Below are positions 29,085-36,755 of a DNA stretch of 64,000 nt, piece after piece. A program made the position numbers and the translations under genes. This stretch comes from RPQJ01 sp963712815 (GTDB lineage Bacteria; Pseudomonadota; Gammaproteobacteria; Steroidobacterales; Steroidobacteraceae): contig CAVQJL010000009.1 of the NCBI GenBank assembly GCA_963712815.1, positions 102,507 through 166,506 on the forward strand. Reading direction: 5' to 3'. Each line of letters opens with the position of its first letter. Position 1 is the stretch's first letter. The notes under the pieces were generated by a model. That model worked only from the letters and a program-made list of their open reading frames with translations, did not search any database and had not been told where the DNA came from.

Positions 29085-30404
29085 TCAGCCTGCAGGCCTG
29101 ATCAGGTCGAGCAGGCTGCGCCCGGCGAGGCTCGACCCCAGCGCCTCGTCCGCGCGCCGCGCCGCCTCGTCCGCTACCGGCACCGCACGCGGCGCCGGCC
29201 GGCGGGGATCGGGCGTCTCGTGGCGCACGGCCGCGAGCACGTCATCGAGGCGGATCGAAGCGAGGTCGCGAGCCGGCGCGACGGTGTCGTCTTCGACGTC
29301 GAGCACGAGCCCGTGCGCCTGCAGCGCGGTCACGATGTCGTCGAGCACGGTGCCCGGCACGGCGAGCCGGTCGGCGAGGTCGGCAATGGTCCAGCGCGGG
29401 CTGCCGTCGAGGAATCGTTGCCCCACGAGGTACATCACCGACAGCGCGAGCCGCTCGCGCAGCGCTCCGGTCATCGGGATCTCATCGTGCCCCGACCGCA
29501 GGTGCTCGGGGTGCTGGACGTAGAACGAGAGCTGCGCGCCGAGCAGCAGGATGAGCCAGCTCAGGTACAGCCACACCAGGAACAGCAGCACGACCGCGAA
29601 GCCCGCGTAGATCGCCGCGGTCTTGGCCGAGTACACGACGATGCGGGCGAACAGCGCGCCCGTTGCGGCCCATAGGCCGCCGGCGAACAGCGCCCCGACG
29701 AATGCCGGCCCGGGCCGCACACGTACGTTCGGCATGTAGACGTACACGAACAGGAACAGCCCGATCATCATCACGTAGGGCGCGAAGTGGGGCCGGGCGG
29801 TCGGGTCGCCGTCGAGGCCGGACAGCCGCGCCACTACTTCGCTCGCCTCGAAGCTCGCGAGCAGCACCATGGCGATGACCGCGACCGCGGGTCCCACCAG
29901 CAGCACGACCAGGTACTCGGTCAGCCGCCGCCCGAAGCTCCGCGACCGCTCTACGTGCCAGACGAAATTGAGCGCCCCCTCGACCTTCTGGATCATCGAC
30001 AGGGCCGTGAACAGCAGGAACACGAAGCCTACCGTGCCGAGGATGCTCCCCTGCACGTTCTCGACGAAGCCGAGGATGTTCCCGGCGAGCTTGCTGCCCT
30101 GCGCGCCGAGCGGCCTCAGGAACTCGTGCAGCACGGGCTCGAGCGCACTCTGGTAGCCGAAGACCTGCAGTACCGCCACGGCGACCGCGATCAGGGGCAC
30201 GATCGCGAACAGCGTCGAGTACACGAGGCTCATCGCATGCAGGCCGAGCTGGCCGCGGGCGAGATCGCGCAACAGTGCGTACAGGTAGCGCAGCGGTGCG
30301 AACACCCAGCGCAGCGCCCGGCCGCCGACCGCCTCCGGCAGGTCGAACAGCCAGTGCTCGAACTGGCGATGCAGCGAGGGCAGGAGTCCGGTCGGAGACG
30401 TCAC
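29085..30404 (-). CDS. YihY/UPF0761 family inner-membrane protein
   Basis: Multi-pass membrane protein of the YihY family (formerly mislabelled RNase BN). About six hydrophobic segments, including LHAMSLVYSTLFAIVPLIAV, ILGTVGFVFLLFTALSM and AGFAVVLLFLVWLYLSWLIL, then a ~120-residue cytoplasmic tail with a winged-helix-like WTIADLADRLAVPGTVLDDI stretch. GTG at 30404 (VTSPTGLLPSLHRQFEHW) is preferred since the earliest start, 30467, would overlap the divergent gene. Function in the cell is not established. Confidence 0.85.
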   Translation of the reverse strand: MTSPTGLLPSLHRQFEHWLFDLPEAVGGRALRWVFAPLRYLYALLRDLARGQLGLHAMSLVYSTLFAIVPLIAVAVAVLQVFGYQSALEPVLHEFLRPLGAQGSKLAGNILGFVENVQGSILGTVGFVFLLFTALSMIQKVEGALNFVWHVERSRSFGRRLTEYLVVLLVGPAVAVIAMVLLASFEASEVVARLSGLDGDPTARPHFAPYVMMIGLFLFVYVYMPNVRVRPGPAFVGALFAGGLWAATGALFARIVVYSAKTAAIYAGFAVVLLFLVWLYLSWLILLLGAQLSFYVQHPEHLRSGHDEIPMTGALRERLALSVMYLVGQRFLDGSPRWTIADLADRLAVPGTVLDDIVTALQAHGLVLDVEDDTVAPARDLASIRLDDVLAAVRHETPDPRRPAPRAVPVADEAARRADEALGSSLAGRSLLDLIRPAG

Positions 30405-30457
30405 GCCCAGCAAGACTTGCACGGTCGCCGGAGCGGGGCAAGTGCTAGATTTCGGGC

Positions 30458-31276
30458 ATGAGCCCATCCGCCGACGATTACCCGTGCCGCATCGTATGCC
30501 TCACCGAGGAGACCACCGAGGCGCTGTACCTGCTCGGCGAGGACTGGCGCATCGTCGGAATCTCGGGCTTCACCGTCAGGCCGCCGCGGGCGCGCAGGGA
30601 GAAGCCACGCGTGTCGGCGTTCACCTCGGCGAAGCTCGATCGCATCGTGGCCCTCGAGCCCGACCTCGTGCTCGGCTTCTCGGACCTGCAGGCCGGCATC
30701 GCCGCGGAGCTCGTGCGGCGCGGCATCGAGGTGCACGTGTTCAACCAGCGAAGCGTCGCAGAGATCCTGCGCATGCTTCGCACGCTCGGGGGAATGATCG
30801 GCTGCGAGGCGAAGGCCGCCGCGTTGGTGGACGGGCTCGCGCAGGGTCTCGAGGGCGTGCGCGCGTCGGCCGCCGCTTTGCCGCACCGTCCGCGAGTCTA
30901 CTTCGAGGAGTGGGACGAGCCGCAGATCTCGGCGATCCGCTGGGTCTCGGAACTCATCGGCGTCGCGGGTGGCGACGATATCTTCCCCGAGCTCGCCACG
31001 CAGTCGCTCGGTCGCGACCGCATCGTCGCGGACCCGCTCGAGGTCGTGCGCCTCGCGCCCGACCTCATCTTCGGTTCCTGGTGCGGGAAGAAATTCAATC
31101 CGCGCGCGGTTACCGCGCGGCCTGGGTGGGCGGACGTGCCCGCTGTGCGCGACGGCGAGCTGCACGAGGTGAAGTCGTCGATCATCCTGCAGCCGGGTCC
31201 GGCGGCGCTCACCGACGGTGTTCGGGAGCTGCATCGCGTGATTGCGCTCTGGTCACATCGTCGCGGCGACGGGTGA
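30458..31276 (+). CDS. Cobalamin-binding (BtuF-like) protein without signal peptide
   Basis: 272 residues of the class III periplasmic-binding fold: RIVCLTEETTEALYLLGEDW, LDRIVALEPDLVLGFSDLQ, WVSELIGVAGGDDIFPELA and LAPDLIFGSWCGKKFNP. This is the pattern of BtuF-type corrinoid or siderophore binders. No signal peptide or lipobox precedes the domain and there is no upstream in-frame extension supplying one, so it is probably cytoplasmic; there is no permease or ATPase beside it. Divergent from the YihY gene. Its 3' end runs into the left arm of a palindromic repeat. Confidence 0.8.
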   Translation: MSPSADDYPCRIVCLTEETTEALYLLGEDWRIVGISGFTVRPPRARREKPRVSAFTSAKLDRIVALEPDLVLGFSDLQAGIAAELVRRGIEVHVFNQRSVAEILRMLRTLGGMIGCEAKAAALVDGLAQGLEGVRASAAALPHRPRVYFEEWDEPQISAIRWVSELIGVAGGDDIFPELATQSLGRDRIVADPLEVVRLAPDLIFGSWCGKKFNPRAVTARPGWADVPAVRDGELHEVKSSIILQPGPAALTDGVRELHRVIALWSHRRGDG

Positions 31277-31377
31277 CGGTTGGAGTTCGCTGGGACGCCG
31301 TGAATACGTCCCTGTAGGCTCGCGCGCGACATCCATGTCGCGCGACGCCCAGCGCACTCCAACCGTCACCCGTCGCC
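31265..31377 (+). repeat. Long palindromic repeat, copy 1
   Basis: Outer arms 31265-31285 and 31357-31377 are a perfect 21-bp inverted repeat, extended inward by CGCTGGG/CCCAGCG. Within is a second palindrome, CGCGCGACAT-CC-ATGTCGCGCG (31323-31344), preceded by GACGCCGTGAATACGTCC and CTGTAGGCTCG. The core is shared with copy 2 at 33204-33310 on the other strand, whereas the outer arms differ. The left arm covers the last codons of the BtuF-like gene. Confidence 0.85.
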
Positions 31378-31615
31378 GGATCCGTTGCGGCCGTGATCGA
31401 GCCGGCAGGCGTCACGTCGACTGCGGAGCTGGCTGTTCCGATGGGATCTCCACTCCCTGGCTAGCCATTCTCTGCGGGGGCGCCCGAGCAGCGACCTGTG
31501 CGTGGCCCGGCGAGTCATCGCTCAGCTGGCGCCGGCCCGATTACACAAGCCGAAAGCAGACATCCAAAGGTGAAGATCGACCCACAGCAGAAGTTTGTCG
31601 CGCTACAAAGCAGAC
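31378..31615. other. Non-coding stretch between repeat and attC
   Basis: I find no convincing gene, tRNA or terminator here. Short frames exist on both strands but none has family resemblance or a ribosome site. If the attC reading is right, this is DNA downstream of the cassette's attC, either an eroded next cassette or chromosomal flank. Confidence 0.5.
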
Positions 31616-31675
31616 GCTCAACGTCTGAGGTAGGCCGAGCCGCCAAGCGGCTTCGGCTTGAATGAACTGTTAGGC
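31616..31675 (-). mobile_element. Integron attC recombination site (59-base element)
   Basis: 60 bp bounded by GCTCAAC (31616-31622) and GTTAGGC (31669-31675), which fit the RYYYAAC and GTTRRRY core-site rules. Read on the minus strand it begins GCCTAACAGTTCATTCAAGC, continues with a GC hairpin (CGAAGCCGCTTGGCGGCTCG) and ends in GTTGAGC. That closely follows the layout of aadA-type attC sites. It lies ~115 bases after the stop of the CPBP protease gene on the minus strand, where the attC of a cassette belongs. Confidence 0.85.
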
Positions 31676-31789
31676 CCGCACCGGCAGGGCGAGTGACGGA
31701 CGCGACCAAAGGATCAGCCTGAAGGTGCGCTTAGCTGCCAACGGCTTCGTCAACATCGCGCCGCATACCGATGCCGTACGCCTGCCGGT

Positions 31790-32777
31790 CTAGGTCGCCG
31801 GCACGAGGAATACCCCACGCCGCCGTGCCGCGCGCAGCAGCAGCACAACCGCGACCGTGGTCGACACGATCACCAGCAGCGAACTTTCCGGACCGAACAT
31901 GCCGCCGGTCAGCCAGTCGGGCCCGGCATAGCGGCTTTCGAGCGGCGCCAGCGCGCGCCAGTCCTCGATGCCGGAAAGCGGCACGCCGCTGAGCAGTATG
32001 GTGAAGTTCCATGCCGCGTGATTGGCGGCCACCACCCACAGGTTGCGCGCCAGGACGAACAGTCCGCCCCACAGCAGGCCCAGCAAGGTCACCGACACCA
32101 GCATCGCCACCACATCGCCAGTCCTGCCCTGCGGGCACGTTTTCCAGGTGCCCCACGGCGAATACCACCGCCTGTGCCGCCAGCGCAATGCTCGTTCCCA
32201 AGGCCCGCTCCAGCAGCCGGAACAGCAGGCAGCGGTAGACCAGTTCTTCCAGGATGGCCGCGATGCCGATGAGGGCCGCCACGCTCGACAGCGCCGGCGA
32301 GACGCCGCGGAACAGCACCAGTTCGTAGGCGCCGAGCGCGAACAGCACGGCGATCGGCAACGCTACCAGGACGGCGCCGCTTGCGCCGCCAAGCATCAGG
32401 GGAACCGGCCGCAGCCGCAGCTCGGTCGCTTCGCGTTTTTCATGCCAATGCACGTAAGCCCAGTAGCCCGCCATTGCCGACAGGAGGATGCCGGCGCGCC
32501 TGAACGCACTGAGCAATTCGGGCCCAGGTTGGAACACCGCGTCGATCAGCGGCAGCAGGCCCTGCCGAAAGACCAGCACCGAGCCTAGGACCGCCACACC
32601 ACCCAGCAGCAGCGAGCCCAGCGTCCGGCCGGCGACGCGCATGCGCTGCCGTGCGATGCCTCCCGGTGCCACCGAAGGAGTGCGACTCGGGTCAAGGCGC
32701 TCAGAAGACATGGCATCTTCGCTGGATCGGGGCGCTTCGGAGTGGAGAGAACCTACAACTGGATCATGATCTTTCAT
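31790..32777 (-). pseudogene. CPBP (CAAX/Abi) intramembrane metalloprotease, frameshifted
   Basis: Multi-pass membrane protease of the CPBP family. Frame one begins MKDHDPVVGS at 32777, nine bases after an attC-type core site, and carries motif 1 EELVYRCLLFRLLERA and motif 2 FAVGHLEN. Near 32120-32135 the reading passes to the neighbouring frame, which continues GDVVAMLVSVTLLGLLWGG and the third motif NHAAWNF to a stop at 31790. A single extra base (for example in a run of G after GCCCGCA) explains it. Without the shift the protein would be ~328 residues. It may be a true pseudogene or an assembly error. The start could also be MSSERLDPS at 32711. Confidence 0.8.
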
Positions 32778-32781
32778 GTCG

Positions 32782-32788
32782 GCCTAAC
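32782..32788 (-). mobile_element. attC/attI-type core site (GTTAGGC) upstream of the cassette gene
   Basis: GCGTTAGGC on the minus strand, five bases before the ATG of the CPBP gene, matches the R' crossover box. Upstream (32789-32825) there is a short GC hairpin, GAGCGGCGGCTC, but no intact R'' box, so the preceding site is degenerate or truncated. With the attC at 31616-31675 it defines a cassette of about 1.17 kb. Confidence 0.55.
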
Positions 32789-33203
32789 GCGATCTGAAAG
32801 AGCGGCGGCTCGACTGTTCATGGCGGCGAAACACCATTGCGTCTCTCGCGTGCGGCCGTGGAAATCGGACAGGATGAGCTTGCCCGCCTTCTGAGCGATG
32901 TAGAGCCCAACGGTCGCGGATTCGACGACGATGATCCTTGGCTGCGCAAGCTCCACGCGGACCGCCCAACAATATCAGCGCGGTGGACCGCCTGTCTCAC
33001 ACGCGTCCGCGTTCCGGTTGTCTGCTTGTGGCCGAACCGAGAAGTTGACGAACGTGCGCTTCCCAAGGCCTCGCAGCGACTATTCCGGCAGATCTCACCA
33101 GCTTGGGCATCAGGCCGGCTCTGAGAGTCGGGAGACCCATCTCCGTCCGATTCGGTGCAGAACGCGAGTCGAACGGATGCCGAAGTCCCGCCCCGCAGGG
33201 CCC
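32789..33203. other. Accessory flank without a recognisable gene
   Basis: The only candidate frame is a 60-codon minus-strand ORF starting GTG at 32956 (MELAQPRIIVVESATVGLYI...) that ends in the TGA overlapping the CPBP start. I recognise no family. It could be the tail of an older cassette gene. Nothing else is supported; purC is on the far side of repeat copy 2. Confidence 0.35.
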
Positions 33204-33310
33204 CGACCGCATCCGGGTTGTTTCGCGGGGCGTCGCGCCGCATGGGATGTCGCGCGAGCCGCCAGGGGGTGTGTTTACGGCGTCCCCGCGCGGCAACCCG
33301 GATGCGGTCG
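33204..33310 (-). repeat. Long palindromic repeat, copy 2 (inverted relative to copy 1)
   Basis: Outer arms 33204-33220 and 33294-33310 form a perfect 17-bp inverted repeat, extended by CGCGGGG/CCCCGCG. On the minus strand the core reads GGGACGCCGTAAACAC, then CTGGCGGCTCGCGCGACATC, then CCATGCGGCGCGACGCC. This aligns base by base with copy 1, while the arm sequences are unrelated. It lies 60 bases beyond the purC stop. Confidence 0.85.
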
Positions 33311-33369
33311 AGGTCCGATCGACAGCGACGGATCGAAAGCCGAACCGTGTACCGCGCAATCGAAACGCG

Positions 33370-34278
33370 TCAGGCAGTCAATCTCCGCAGCGCCTCGCGG
33401 TACTTCTCCGAGGTCCGGCGGATGACGTCGGCGGGCAGGTGCGGCGCCGGCGGCGTCTTGTCCCAGTCCAGCGTCTCGAGATAGTCGCGCACGAACTGCT
33501 TGTCGAAGGACGGCGGGCTCGAACCGGGCGCGTAGGTGTCCACCGGCCAGAAGCGCGACGAGTCGGGGGTCAACGCCTCGTCGATCAGGACCAGCGTGCC
33601 CGCGTCGTCCACGCCGAACTCGAACTTGGTGTCGGCGATGATGATGCCGCGCTCGAGCGCATGCGCGGACGCGAACTGGTAGAGGGCGATCGCCGTGTCG
33701 CGCACCTCGGCCGCGAGCGGCGCACCGATCGCGGCGACGATCGCCTCGAAGGCGACGTTCTCGTCGTGCTGGCCGCGCTCGGCCTTGGTGGCAGGCGTGA
33801 AGATCGGTTGCGGCAGCCGGTCAGCCTGCACGAGTCCGCGCGGCAGCTCGATGCCGCAGACGTTGCCGGTGCGCTGGTAGTCCTTCCAGCCCGATCCGAT
33901 CAGGTAGCCGCGCACCACGGCCTCCACCGGCAGCGCGCGCAGCCGGCGGACCACGATGCTGCGGTCGGCGATGAGCGCCCGCTCGGCCGGATCGGGCACC
34001 GCGCGCTCAAGCGGGAAATCAGCGAGGTGATTGGGCACGATGTGCCGGGTCTTCGCGAACCAGAAGTTCGAGATGCTCGTGAGCACCTGCCCCTTGCCCG
34101 GAATGGGATCGGGCAGCACCACGTCGAAGGCGCTCAGGCGGTCGGTGGTCACGATCAGCATGTGCCGGTCGTCGATCCCGTAGATGTCGCGCACCTTGCC
34201 CTGGTGTATGCGCTCGAGGCCGGTCAGCCGCGACTCGTGCATCGGTGGCGATGAATTGCTCGTTGGGCTGGCGGCCAT
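33370..34278 (-). CDS. purC: PurC, SAICAR synthase
   Basis: Joins CAIR and aspartate in purine synthesis. Signatures: IHQGKVRDIYGIDDRHMLIV, DRLSAFDVVLPDPIPGKG, VEAVVRGYLIGSGWKDYQ, IADTKFEFGVD and IDEALTPDSSRFWP. At ~300 residues it is the long PurC form seen in many high-GC Proteobacteria, longer than the 237-residue E. coli enzyme. ATG at 34278; MHESRLTGLERIHQGK from an internal ATG at 34242 is an alternative start. Confidence 0.95.
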   Translation of the reverse strand: MAASPTSNSSPPMHESRLTGLERIHQGKVRDIYGIDDRHMLIVTTDRLSAFDVVLPDPIPGKGQVLTSISNFWFAKTRHIVPNHLADFPLERAVPDPAERALIADRSIVVRRLRALPVEAVVRGYLIGSGWKDYQRTGNVCGIELPRGLVQADRLPQPIFTPATKAERGQHDENVAFEAIVAAIGAPLAAEVRDTAIALYQFASAHALERGIIIADTKFEFGVDDAGTLVLIDEALTPDSSRFWPVDTYAPGSSPPSFDKQFVRDYLETLDWDKTPPAPHLPADVIRRTSEKYREALRRLTA

Positions 34279-34379
34279 GCGTCGGTTTCCAGGGAGGGGA
34301 GCGGGGGAGGGCTGGTAACATGCCGACCGACCGCGGGCCGGCAGTGTTGCAGGCGCATTCCCCGACGGTCAAGGAAGCG

Positions 34380-35192
34380 ATGGGCTGGTATGGCAAGCTG
34401 ATCGGCGCGGCGCTCGGCGTCATCATCGGGCGCGGATTGCTCGGTGCGATCGTGGGGTTCCTGATCGGGCACCTGTACGACTCGCGGGTCGCCGCGGGAC
34501 GCACGGGCGCGGCCGGCGGGCGCCATCGGCCGGGGCCGCCCGCAGCCGACCTGCAGGCGGCGTTCTTCCGCGCGACGTTCCAGGTGATGGGTCACGTCGC
34601 CAAGGCCGACGGTCGCGTGACCGCGCAGGAGATCGACGCGGCGCGGGACGCGATGCGCCGCTTCTCGCTCGGCGAGCCGCAAGTCCGCCTCGCAATCGAC
34701 CTGTTCAACGAGGGCAAGGCGGCCGACTTCCCGCTCGAGGATGCGCTCGCCACGCTGCGCACCGGGACGACCGGCCGCGAGGACCTGCGCCGGCTGTTCG
34801 TGCAGATCCAGCTCGAGGCGGCGCTGCGCGGCGGCGGACTGAGCGCGCCGGCGCGCGGCGTGTTCGCACGCATGTGCAGCGCGCTCGGCGTCTCGGCCAT
34901 CGAGTTCGCCGCGCTCGAGGCCATGCTGCGCATGCGCGCCTACGCCGGGGCCGGTGGGGCGGCACGGCCGGCATCCGACCGCCTCGCGGATGCCTACCAG
35001 GTGCTCGGCGTGGAAGCGGGGGCGCCCGATTCCGACGTCACGCTCGCCTACCGGCGCCTCGTGAGCCAGAACCACCCGGACAAGCTGGTCGCGAACGGGC
35101 TGCCCGAGTCGATGGTCGAGGCTGCCCACGAGCGGACGCGTCGCATCCTCGACGCCTACGAGGTGGTCCGCAAACACCGTGGGATGAAGTAG
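34380..35192 (+). CDS. djlA: DjlA, membrane-anchored J-domain co-chaperone
   Basis: 270 residues. One N-terminal membrane helix (WYGKLIGAALGVIIGRGLLG, then AIVGFLIGHLYD), a central TerB-like domain (FFRATFQVMGHVAKADGRVT) and a C-terminal J domain with the HPD tripeptide in SQNHPDKLVANGLPE. It stimulates DnaK at the inner membrane. ATG at 34380 has AAGGA just upstream and gives the MGWYGK start that matches E. coli DjlA; the frame is open further upstream. Divergent from purC. Confidence 0.92.
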   Translation: MGWYGKLIGAALGVIIGRGLLGAIVGFLIGHLYDSRVAAGRTGAAGGRHRPGPPAADLQAAFFRATFQVMGHVAKADGRVTAQEIDAARDAMRRFSLGEPQVRLAIDLFNEGKAADFPLEDALATLRTGTTGREDLRRLFVQIQLEAALRGGGLSAPARGVFARMCSALGVSAIEFAALEAMLRMRAYAGAGGAARPASDRLADAYQVLGVEAGAPDSDVTLAYRRLVSQNHPDKLVANGLPESMVEAAHERTRRILDAYEVVRKHRGMK

Positions 35193-35238
35193 TCCGCGCT
35201 CCTGCTAGAGTTGGGTGACCCGTCCTTGGAGCCGTACC

Positions 35239-35913
35239 ATGCAGACGCCCTGGATCGCCCCCTCGATTCTTTCTGCGGATTTCGCGCGCCTCGGCGAGGA
35301 GGTGCGCGCGGTGCTCGACGCCGGCGCCGACCTCGTGCACTTCGACGTGATGGACAACCACTACGTGCCGAACCTGACCATCGGCCCGCTGGTGTGCGAG
35401 GCGCTGCGCAAGGCCGGCATCGAGGCGCCGATCGACGTGCACCTGATGGTCAAGCCGGTGGACCGCATCGTGCCGGATTTCGCCCGGGCCGGTGCCACGT
35501 GGATCACGTTCCACCCCGAGGCCAGCGAGCACGTGGACCGCACCATCGGGCTGATCCGCGAGCTCGGCTGCCGACCGGGCCTCGTGCTGAACCCGGCGAC
35601 GCCGGTGCACTGGCTCGATCACGTGCTCGACAAGATCGACATGGTGCTGCTGATGTCGGTGAACCCGGGCTTCGGCGGGCAGTCGTTCATCCCCTCGGCG
35701 CTGCCCAAGATCAAGCGCGTGCGCGAGCTGATCGACCGCAGCGGGCGCGAGGTCCGGCTCGAGGTGGACGGCGGCATCAAGGTGGACAACATCGCCGCGG
35801 CGGCTGCGGCGGGGGCCGACACGTTCGTCGCCGGGTCGGCGATCTTCGGGGCGAAGGACTATCGCGCGACCATCACCGCCATGCGGGAGAAGATCGCGCA
35901 AGCCGGCAGCTAG
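35239..35913 (+). CDS. rpe: Rpe, ribulose-phosphate 3-epimerase
   Basis: Interconverts ribulose 5-phosphate and xylulose 5-phosphate. Signatures: IAPSILSADFARLGEEV, HFDVMDNHYVPNLTIGP, HLMVKPVD, SVNPGFGGQSFIPSAL and LEVDGGIKVDNI. 224 residues from ATG 35239, with TTGGAG eight bases upstream. Convergent with the CRP gene. RpiA, the other isomerase of the pathway, is at 42.7 kb. Confidence 0.96.
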   Translation: MQTPWIAPSILSADFARLGEEVRAVLDAGADLVHFDVMDNHYVPNLTIGPLVCEALRKAGIEAPIDVHLMVKPVDRIVPDFARAGATWITFHPEASEHVDRTIGLIRELGCRPGLVLNPATPVHWLDHVLDKIDMVLLMSVNPGFGGQSFIPSALPKIKRVRELIDRSGREVRLEVDGGIKVDNIAAAAAAGADTFVAGSAIFGAKDYRATITAMREKIAQAGS

Positions 35914-35929
35914 CGAGAGGCGCGGGGGC

Positions 35930-36688
35930 CTACTCGTCGTCGTCGTCGTCCTCGTCGTCGTCCGCGGTGGTCGCCTTGCGGGAGCGCATTGCAAGCGGCG
36001 AGGGGGCGCTCGGCTGGGCCGACATCTGCGCCGCCTTGCCCTTGAGCCGCGGTCGCACGCCGTAGACGACCATGGTCTTGCCGCGCGCGGTGAGCAGGCC
36101 CTGTTCCTCGAGGACCTTGAGCACGCGGCCAGCCATTTCCCGCGAGCAGCCGACGAGGCGCGAGAGTTCCTGGCGGCTGACCTTGATCTGCGTGCCTTCG
36201 GGGTGCGACATCGCGTCGGGCTCGTTGCACAGGTCCATGATCGCGTGCGCCACGCGCCCGGTGACGTCGACGAACGCGAGGTCGCCGAGCTTGCGGTTGG
36301 TGCGATCGAGGCGGCTGGCGAGCTGCGTGGCGAGCTCGAACAGCAGCGTCGGGCTCTCGGCGGCAATCTGGCGGAAGCGCGGGTAGGTCATCTCGGCCAG
36401 TTCGCACTGCGAGCGCGTGCGCACCCAGGCGCTGCGCTGCGGCTGGTCGTTGAAAAGACCCATCTCGCCGAAGAACTGGCCCTTGTTGAGGTAGGCCAGC
36501 ACCATCTCGTTGCCTTCCTCGTCCTCGATCAGGACCTCGACCGAGCCCTTGATGACGTAGTACAGGACGTCCGGCACGTCGCCGGCGTGGATGAGCACGG
36601 TCTTCGACGGCACTGCCCGGATGCGGCAGTAGCTCAGGAAACGATTGATCGCCGGGATCTCGCTCAACGGTCGGCTGCCGGTCTCCAT
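35930..36688 (-). CDS. crp: CRP/Vfr-type cAMP-responsive regulator with acidic C-terminal tail
   Basis: 252 residues. An N-terminal cyclic-nucleotide domain (GEMGLFNDQPQRSAWVRTRS holds the cAMP-contact Glu, Arg and Ser positions of CRP), a dimer helix, and a helix-turn-helix (SRQELSRLVGCSREMAGRVL). Similarity to E. coli CRP and Pseudomonas Vfr runs to VVYGVRPR, where those proteins end. About 40 further residues follow, ending in a run of ten Asp/Glu. The role of the tail is unknown. ATG at 36688 follows GGTAGGGAGC and an AT-rich stretch that may hold the promoter. Confidence 0.92.
   Translation of the reverse strand: METGSRPLSEIPAINRFLSYCRIRAVPSKTVLIHAGDVPDVLYYVIKGSVEVLIEDEEGNEMVLAYLNKGQFFGEMGLFNDQPQRSAWVRTRSQCELAEMTYPRFRQIAAESPTLLFELATQLASRLDRTNRKLGDLAFVDVTGRVAHAIMDLCNEPDAMSHPEGTQIKVSRQELSRLVGCSREMAGRVLKVLEEQGLLTARGKTMVVYGVRPRLKGKAAQMSAQPSAPSPLAMRSRKATTADDDEDDDDDE
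35933..35963. repeat. Trinucleotide tract coding for the poly-Asp tail
   Basis: Tandem TCG units on the plus strand, GAC/GAG on the minus strand, interrupted by one CTC and ending in TCC. They encode the DDDEDDDDDE end of the CRP homologue, and slippage would change its length in whole residues. Confidence 0.8.
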
Positions 36689-36755
36689 GCTCCCTACCCT
36701 GTATTTATGTAAAACCCCGTGGATTTAATAGCACCGCGGCAGTGGCCGCAAGCGC

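Noticed and set aside
29085..30404. Ribonuclease BN
   Set aside because: This is an old label of the YihY family; the protein is a multi-pass membrane protein without nuclease motifs. RNase BN is ElaC/Rbn.
31242..31628. 128-codon plus-strand frame after the BtuF-like gene
   Set aside because: It runs through the palindromic repeat and attC, with no ribosome site or family resemblance.
32784..32972. 62-codon minus-strand frame beside the cassette
   Set aside because: It overlaps the slightly better GTG frame and neither shows family features; kept only as a comment on the gap.
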